Source: Hippasteria phrygiana
Lineage: Eukaryota > Echinodermata > Asteroidea > Valvatida > Goniasteridae
Direction of reading: 5' to 3'
Length of the DNA stretch: 64,000 bases
Assembly: GCA_037893225.1 (NCBI GenBank)
Contig: JAZGUH010000628.1
Coordinates: 496,001 to 560,000 of the forward strand
The first letter of the stretch is position 1. Each line of letters starts with the position of its first letter. The position numbers were made by a program, and so were the translations under genes. The notes beneath the pieces are model-generated. The model was not told the origin of the DNA, searched no databases, and worked only from the letters and a program-made list of their open reading frames with translations. This document shows positions 57,540 to 64,000 of the stretch, piece by piece.

Positions 57540-60106
57540 TACGGTATACAAAGTACTGGTGCATGTGAAAGCCAATGGTTTTCCGAGCTCAAACAAATAA
57601 CAACCTCCGGCTCACTATTCGGACGCGAAAATAATGCAAAACGGAGCGTCAAAAAACTGATGTACTTTCTGTACTTTTCTGCGGGAAATATTAGCGCCTG
57701 ACGTCCTCTTAACACAGAACTTTGAACAATAATTGTGACCAGAACGCAATATTCCCACATGTACAAAGTATTATTTCCCAGGTTTATATGGTTTTTAGAG
57801 TTGTAACAAATATTTTATATCAACCTCCGGCTCACTATTTGGACGCGAAAATAATGGAAAACGGAGCGTCAAAAAACTGATGTACTTTTTGTACTTTTCT
57901 GCGGGAAATATTAGCGCCTGACGTCCTCTTAACACAGAACTGTGAACAATAATTTTGACCAGACCGCAATGTTCACATATGTACAAAGTATCATTTCCCA
58001 GGTATATATGGTTTTTAGAGCTGTAACAAATATTTTGCATCCACCTCCGGCTCACTATGTGGACGCGAAAATAATGGAAAACGGAGCGTCAGATGTACTT
58101 TTTGTACTTTTCTGCGGGCAATTATTAGCGCGTGATTTCCTCTTAACACAGAACTGTGAACAATAATCTTGACCAGAACGCAATATTCCCACATGTACAA
58201 AGTATCATTTCCCAGGTTTATATGGTTTTTAGAGTTCTAACAAATATTTTATATCAACCTCCGGCTCACTATTTGGACGCGAAAATATTGGAAAACGGAG
58301 CGTCAGATGTACTTTTTGTACTTTTCTGCGGGCACTATTGGCGCCTGACGTCCTCTTAACACAGAACTTTGAACAATAATTTTGACCAGAACGCAATATT
58401 CCCACATGTACAAAGTATCATTTCCCAGGTTTATATGGTTTTTAGAGCTGTAACAAATATTTTACATCAACCTCCGGCTCACTATTTGGACGCGAAAATA
58501 ATGGAAAACGGAGCGTCAGATGTACTCTTTATACTTTTCGGCGGGCACTATTGGCGCCTGATTTCCTCCTAACACAGAACTGTGAACAATAATTTTGACC
58601 AGAACGCAATGTTCACATATGTACAAAGTATCATTTCCCAGGTTTATATGGTTTTTAGAGTTGTAACAAATATTTTATATCAACCTCCGGCTCACTATTT
58701 GGACGCGAAAATATTGGAAAACGGAGCGTCAGATGTACTTTTTGTACTTTTCTGCGGGCACTATTGGCGCCTGACGTCCTCTTAACACAGAACTTTGAAC
58801 AATAATTGTGACCAGAACGCAATGTTCCCACATGTACAAAGTATGATTTCCTAGGTTTATATGGTTTTTAGAGCTGTAACAAATATTTTATATCAACCTC
58901 CGGCTCACTATTTGGACGCGAAAATAATGCAAAACGGAGCGTCAAAAAACTGATGCAATTTTTGTACTTTTCTGCGGGCAATATTAGCGCCTGATTTCCT
59001 CCTAACACAGAACTGTGAACAATAATTTTGACCAGAACGCAATGTTCCCATATGTACAATGTATCATTTCCCAGGTTTATATGGTTTTCAGAGCTGTAAC
59101 AAATATTTTATATCAACCTCCGGCTCACTATTTGGACGCGAAAATATTGAAAAACGGAGCGCCAGTTGTACTTTTCGGCCGGCAATATATAGCACGTGCC
59201 TCTTAACACAGAAGTGTGAACAATAATTTTGACCAGAACGCAATGTTCCCACATGTACAAAGTATCATTTTCCAGGTTTATATGGTTTTCAGAGCTGTAA
59301 CAAATATTTTACATCAACCTCCGGCTCACTATTTGGACGCGAAAATAATGCAAAACGGAGCGTCAGATGTACTCTTTATACTTTTCTGCGGGCACTATTG
59401 GCGCCTGATTTCCTCTGAACACAGAACTGTGAACAATAATCTTGACCAGAACGCAATATTCCCACATGTACAAAGTATCATTTCCCAGGTTTATATGGTT
59501 TTTAGAGTTGTAACAAATATTTTATATCAACCTCCGTCTCACCAAATGGAGCGTCAGTTGTACTTTTTCTCACAATTTTATGATGCACCAGTGTACCGGT
59601 AACTTTTTCTTCTTCAAAATTGTGATTGCCATTGTTCCAAGTAAAATACGTTTCACAATAATTGTTTCCTATAATAACGGTCGTTCCACGGTAGCATTTT
59701 ATGAGCGGCATAAAACCAGAGGTGTATACACAAACTGGTTTCATTAGCTTTGTGATGTCATATAAGCCCCTCCGTAGTAAATAGAATAGCCAAAACTAGT
59801 CATGCGAGGGCGCACTACTATACCGAACATCGGCCGTGCATGCGCGCGTGAAGCAGTGCCGTACGTACGTATATTGTACGTACGATATAACCATTAAATC
59901 GGTGAAACCCGGAGGTCGAGGAATGACAACTTTGAAATGGCAGATAAATAGTCATTTTTATTTTTTTGGGGGTAGAAAGTACGGAAGTATAATATTATTA
60001 ACAGGTAACCATTTCTAAGACTTGAAAACGTCGTATAAATCGTGTATAAAGCTACCTCCGGCTAGCTCCGGCTAGCTCCGACCACCTCCGACTTTTACCA
60101 ACACCC
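57540..60106 (-). repeat. Right arm of the large element
   Basis: Mirror image of the left arm with nine ~213-bp units instead of five. GACCAGAACGCAAT or a one-base variant marks each unit, at about 57737, 57959, 58172, 58385, 58599, 58811, 59030, 59232 and 59446. The unique segment 59502-59744 equals 49599-49841 with one silent difference noted. Confidence 0.9.
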
Positions 60107-60149
60107 CACAACCAACAATAAGCGTTTTGTACTCTGTGTTCTCTTGCGT

Positions 60150-60182
<33 letters not shown>

Positions 60183-60213
60183 ATCGTCGCCGTGCCAAAT
60201 GATGTACCGGTAC

Positions 60214-60320
60214 CTTCGGGGTTTGTGAAGGAGAGTGCGATGAAAACGATGAAAGCTACAGAACACGCGCCGGCCAAGATCCATTCCTGCCCACGTTGTG
60301 ATTTGAAGACATTCAAGACA
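60214..60320 (-). CDS. Possible exon of an unidentified membrane protein
   Basis: After an acceptor with a good pyrimidine tract, CTCTTTTGCAG|TGTCTTG, the minus strand reads VLNVFKSQRGQEWILAGACS, then VAFIVFIALSFTNPE to a donor GAAG|GTACCG. There is one strongly hydrophobic segment of about 20 residues (WILAGACSVAFIVFIALSF). Entry phase 2 and exit phase 1 are consistent with the exon at 60949-61048. I do not recognise the family. It lies only 107 bp outside the large inverted-repeat element, so any downstream exons would be beyond that insertion. Evidence is splice signals and hydrophobicity only. Confidence 0.35.
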
Positions 60321-60948
60321 CTGCAAAAGAGCATCTCAAGAATACTGAAGATGTAGAATCAGAGAGACCACAGATATGAGCTGTTGGGAAAACAGTACAC
60401 GAGAGAAAGGGATCAACAAGAACCCAGGGTCATTCATCTTTCATTATTAACATGTGGAATTTTAGGCTTTCCATACAAACCCACTACCCCCATTGTTTTG
60501 TGCGGTAAAGAAGAGTCGTGTTAATTACAACCCAGCTCATTGTTTATCAACTAATATACATACAGAAAAGGAAAAAATACCTACTTTTCTGGATGTATTA
60601 CCCCGAACAATAAATTGAATTGAATTGCTAATTTCTTTTTTCATTAGATAAGTTATGAGCTTTCGACTGAGGCACTCCACCCAAAAAGTTACACATTTTA
60701 CGTTTCAAAATTTGAATTAGGAGCGGGTAATTGTATACATCTTTGCACGTAGCACATAATAAAAATGATGCATTTTAGGACAGAGTGCACGTGCACAGTG
60801 TAGTATTTTACTTTTTGTCCAAATAAGTTTTCGCCCATAATTCTTTAGTGGTGGAAAATCAATTAAGTTAAAAAAATTCAGTCATGCACGGGCAGACAGC
60901 TTTAACTTTCTCTAGCCCGTAAACCCTGCTTTCCCCAATACATTACAC
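60321..60948. other. Putative intron or intergenic
   Basis: It contains AATAAATTGAATTGAATTGC at 60608 and no other recognisable feature. Confidence 0.4.
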
Positions 60949-61048
60949 GTACCACTTATGATCATCCATGGCGCAACCTGAAATTCGCGTAGTGGGGGAT
61001 AGATCATGCAGAACAGTCCGCTCCCAAGTCCGGCAACGATGCCCAAAA
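60949..61048 (-). CDS. Possible upstream exon of the same membrane protein
   Basis: Acceptor CTTGTCTGCCGTGTGTGTTGGCAG (pyrimidine-rich, shown as motif TTGGCAG) is followed by LGIVAGLGSGLFCMIYPPLR and EFQVAPWMIISGT, then a GT in ACGTGTAATG. The hydrophobic, glycine-patterned first half resembles a membrane helix. Exit phase 2 can join to 60320, giving ISGT-VLNVFKSQRG. A competing donor four bases earlier (AGTG|GTACGT) would not fit that join. The other two minus frames here are also open and look less protein-like. Confidence 0.33.
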
Positions 61049-61560
61049 CTGCCAACACACACGGCAGACAAGAGCCTCTCTACGGTCGCCCGACCGCCTG
61101 TGGATATCCCCTCTGCCCGGCAAATCATTCTGACTCATCCCGGAGTCAAAGCTAGTAGCTAAAATAGCTTCGTGTCTCAGGCAGTACAGGGACTTTATTT
61201 GCCAAAGTCGCACTTGTACATCAGGCGTAAAGAGTGTTCAATTTTTTTTCCATGGGTCAACCATGAATATTTGTGAAAAAATAATCGGTTTGGTCTTTTG
61301 GGTACACCGTCAGGTATCAAAGCGCTATAGTGAATAGGCTCTTTTGAAACTTTTCGTGGAGGCGCCTGATCAATGGTCGAGTAACTTTGAATGCGGAGCA
61401 AAGTTACCATAAGGAATTCGTGTTTTGTGAGAGACTGGTATTTCCAGTTGGAGGGTCAACCGAGTGAAGTAATAATGCAGGACGTTTCCCCGTCCCTCAT
61501 TAACCATTCAGACTTCTGAATATCTGGTCGCGTCCGAATCTTGTGTCCAGAGCCAGGTCC
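61049..61560. other. Non-coding, nothing recognised
   Basis: Short frames only. Confidence 0.4.
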
Positions 61561-61563
61561 AGG

Positions 61564-62148
61564 TACCACGTGTCAAAAAAACCAAAGAAACGTGTCCTAC
61601 TTTTGATCCTAAATAACTTGTTTACCAATGGAATCAAACCGAATTTTCAGATCATGTAAATAAGGCATGACAAATTTTATGGAGCGAATTTCATCAGCTT
61701 TGTGCAGGAGAGTGAGATTTAAACGCCATACGAAAAAAATACTTTCAGAATCTGCCACTCTGCAGCTAAAAGCTTCTCAAGGAATGCAGGATCACCCCTG
61801 ATGTCATTGCACACCTCCTCGATCGTTTGGCGCAACACATCAAGAGTTGCAAAGGGACGTCTGACATCTATAGACCAATATTCCTTGAGATAGCACCATA
61901 AAGAAGTCACACCGTCTCCAGAGCTGTATCGACATTGGACGACGCCAAGTCGAAAGTGGCAGATTCTGAAAGTGAGTATTTTTTCGTATGGCATTTAAAT
62001 CTCACCCATTTTGACAAACCTGATGAAATTCACTCCATAAAATTTGTCATGCCTTGTTTACATGATCTTAAATTTTGGTATAATTCCATTGGTTAATAAC
62101 GGAGTTATTTAGGATCAAAAGTAGGGCATGGCTTTTTGACGCGTAGTA
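61564..62148. mobile_element. Foldback element with ~190-bp arms
   Basis: Left arm ACGTGTC...CTACTTTTGATCCTAAATAA...AGATTTAAACGCCATACGAA...TCAGAATCTGCCACT and its reverse complement on the right. The 22-bp block at 61596-61617 is matched exactly at 62104-62125. Between the arms are about 180 bp. A minus-strand frame of 91 codons spans the centre (RPFATLDVLRQTIEEVCNDI, then RGDPAFLEKLLAAEW). It may be a relic of a transposase or of captured coding DNA. Confidence 0.88.
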
Positions 62149-62558
62149 CTATACCCACAATGCACTGCAAATGTTCCTAATCGCTGCAAAAAAAATCAAA
62201 AACACACACGCTTTGAACAAAATAAATTTCTCCACGATTCAAACTCATTAACGAGAATAAGCGGCCCCAATCTCTTTTAAAAAGGGAAATTATTACAGAG
62301 CTTGCGCACGCGGGGCCAATCTAACAATAGACAGCGAAGTCCGTGACATTATGTACATTCTACATTTAGGCCCCAGAATTAACTGCGCACGTCCGGAAAA
62401 AAAGTTTTATTTTCAGGGGTGTACACAATTCCATGCTAATTAGGTACAGGAAGAAAGACGTTTTGTCTTCTCAAACAAAACAAAACAACACAGCCCTTGT
62501 CAAATAGCACAGTTGGAAAGCATTGTCTACGTTTTTATTTGCATATAAGTTCTTGTCC
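62149..62558. other. Non-coding, nothing recognised
   Basis: No frame or repeat supported. Confidence 0.4.
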
Positions 62559-62559
62559 A

Positions 62560-62723
62560 TAGAGTACCGAAGTGATGACGTCAATGCAATGCAATGTTTG
62601 GAGCCAGAATACTTTTGTTATTTTGTGTCAATGTGTTTGCATGACTGGCTGTTAAAGTAACAGTCGAAATCTCCATTTGCTTGGAGCCAGTTGTGCCAAC
62701 TGACGTCAGACTTCGGTACTCTA
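62560..62723. mobile_element. ~164-bp MITE, copy 2, intact ends
   Basis: TAGAGTACCGAAGT and ACTTCGGTACTCTA are perfect 14-bp inverted ends. A TGACGTCA motif lies just inside each. TA at the ends suggests a TA target. It is the same family as 38229-38404. Confidence 0.9.
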
Positions 62724-63284
62724 TATAATTTTATATTGAAGATATATAGAATATGAACCGCATATAAACTATCATTAAAGTAGCTTTATATTCCATTAAT
62801 ATTCGAACAGAAAATAGTTGAAAAGCTAGAGAAAATACACTTTATAGTTAAAGTTTCTTGCACAATAGTATGACTGGAACAGTCAAGAAAGAGTTTTGGT
62901 TAACCAGAAAGACCAACCAAACATAATTATACTTATCAATTGTTTCCCCACCCCCAAGGGCCGTCCCCACCCCAGACGTTGGGATTGCTTTTTTGTTTTT
63001 TACATGCCCGAGGGTGGGGGGATTTGGTCACTTCCGAAATGACAATCTCCACAATGGGGGCGGAGCAGCCAGGGGGGGGGACTGACAAGTGCATAACATT
63101 CAAATAACACAGAATAGTTCAATGTTCTTTGTAAATGATTATCATGAATCTATAATAATAGAGTAATTAATTGAAAATTCAAATTTTTAGCGGCTTAGTT
63201 TTGTTCGTTTGGCAGCATCCACATTTAAACAACATAAGCAATTACGATTTAAACATCCAATTTGCAAATTTTACACAGAAAACC
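62724..63284. other. Non-coding, nothing recognised
   Basis: A GGGGG-rich stretch lies near 63015-63080. No gene was seen. Confidence 0.4.
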
Positions 63285-63288
63285 TTAA

Positions 63289-63893
63289 AGGGACACATTG
63301 CTTTGGATTTGGCGATTTGGGCTATAAAAATTAAATGGATATGGTTGGAAAGCTTTTTAAAAAGTAGAATATAAAGATTCACATAACTATCCCTTCAAAT
63401 TGCGTGTTTTTTGGTTAATTTTGTGACAAATAACAATCCGCCATTTTGTAGAACCAAATTGTTGACTCCACAAAATGACGGACCGTGTTCACCAGTCGTA
63501 TTTCCAGTCGCAGCTGGTTGAAGTACGTCTGGGCAATTATTATTGATCCATTTTGATGTACTATAGCACGGCGCGCAGCACTAGTGATATGTGTCGCGAG
63601 GTAGAAAATGGTACCTGGCGATCATCTGATAGGTTTACAAGGCCACTGGCTGCGGCGCCAGCCTAAAGACTCTTACAGCGTATTTTGTGCATTATTTAGA
63701 CGGTAGTATTTACTACTGGAAATAAGTATCGCGGGTCAGATGTCAGGGATCAGAGGCCAATTTTTTGTTTTGTAATCACTACTCACTAATTACAACACAT
63801 TATACGTGTTTGTTTGCATGAACAACCCTTATAAAAGACAAGGAACATTTCCAAACAGCAACATTTCATGACATTTGAAGGCAATGTGTCCCT
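63289..63893. mobile_element. 605-bp TTAA-flanked MITE
   Basis: TTAA|AGGGACACATTGCTTTG ... AGGCAATGTGTCCCT|TTAA. TTAA on both sides is the piggyBac target signature, and AGGGACACATTGC is a clean inverted end. No transposase. The family is distinct from the CCCCTTG one. Confidence 0.85.
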
Positions 63894-64000
63894 TTAACAC
63901 AAATAAAGTTCACTTCCGTTGTGGTTGGACAAAAATAATTCTTTAAGCACATCCCTGGATAGAAAGTGTAAATTTGATTTGCGCTCTGATTTCAGAAAAA
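63894..64000. other. Right edge of window
   Basis: Nothing recognised. Confidence 0.3.

Larger units (their letters stand above)
49235..60106. mobile_element. 10.9-kb inverted-repeat transposon, Mutator-like or foldback
   Basis: The outer ends GGGTGTTGGTAAAAGTCG (49235) and CGACTTTTACCAACACCC (ending 60106) are exact inverted repeats. The nine bases CACAACCAA directly flank both sides (49226-49234, 60107-60115). Nine-base duplications with very long terminal repeats are characteristic of Mutator-like elements. Foldback elements of animals, such as the sea-urchin TU type, also have subrepeat-filled arms. Arms run about 49235-50870 and 57540-60106 and contain tandem ~213-bp units, five on the left and nine on the right. 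Where they align they look about 99% identical. The 6.7-kb interior has no recognisable transposase, only short frames, a SINE and smaller inverted-repeat elements. It is therefore non-autonomous, or has an interior replaced by other DNA. Confidence 0.88.

Noticed and set aside
51060..57540. MULE or foldback transposase
   Set aside because: I looked for long frames and for conserved acidic and zinc-finger patterns on both strands and found none.

Overview
This is eukaryotic, animal DNA: about 36-40% GC, sparse short exons with GT..AG introns, a recognisable multi-exon metazoan kinase gene, tRNA-derived SINEs and many non-autonomous DNA transposons. Frequent poly(G) runs and ACATGT-type palindromic microsatellites suggest a marine invertebrate deuterostome such as an echinoderm or amphioxus. 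That is a style impression, not proof.

Layout. (1) 1-18537 is a satellite array that runs off the left edge. It has about 210 monomers of 87 or 89 bp, arranged as 176-bp dimers and in three ~3-kb higher-order copies. Each intact monomer carries the 14-bp palindrome AAGGCTATAGCCTT. (2) 18540-23840 is gene-poor sequence with MITE-like elements, a GT-rich tandem repeat and a few diverged orphan satellite monomers. (3) 23843-46027, minus strand, is a doublecortin-like kinase (DCLK) gene. I could reconstruct six exons with compatible phases, giving about 923 codons: N-terminal exon, DCX1, DCX2, a long charged-helix linker, and a protein kinase domain with all catalytic motifs. Its introns are full of hAT-like, piggyBac-like and foldback elements, SINEs, a 12-bp minisatellite and a LINE fragment. 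(4) 46028-49234 is intergenic, with one MITE and poly(G) runs. (5) 49235-60106 is a single ~10.9-kb inverted-repeat element. Its ends match (GGGTGTTGG...CCAACACCC), its flanking 9-bp target duplication is perfect (CACAACCAA), and its arms contain tandem ~213-bp subrepeats. No transposase is visible. It looks like a giant non-autonomous Mutator-like or foldback transposon. (6) 60107-64000 holds two possible exons of an unidentified membrane protein on the minus strand and three more terminal-inverted-repeat elements.

The only confidently functional gene is DCLK, a microtubule-binding Ser/Thr kinase. Most of the remaining structure is mobile or tandem DNA. The most unusual items are the large inverted-repeat element, the palindrome-bearing satellite whose core has gained TA steps, the nested hAT pair with both target duplications intact, and the DCLK linker.
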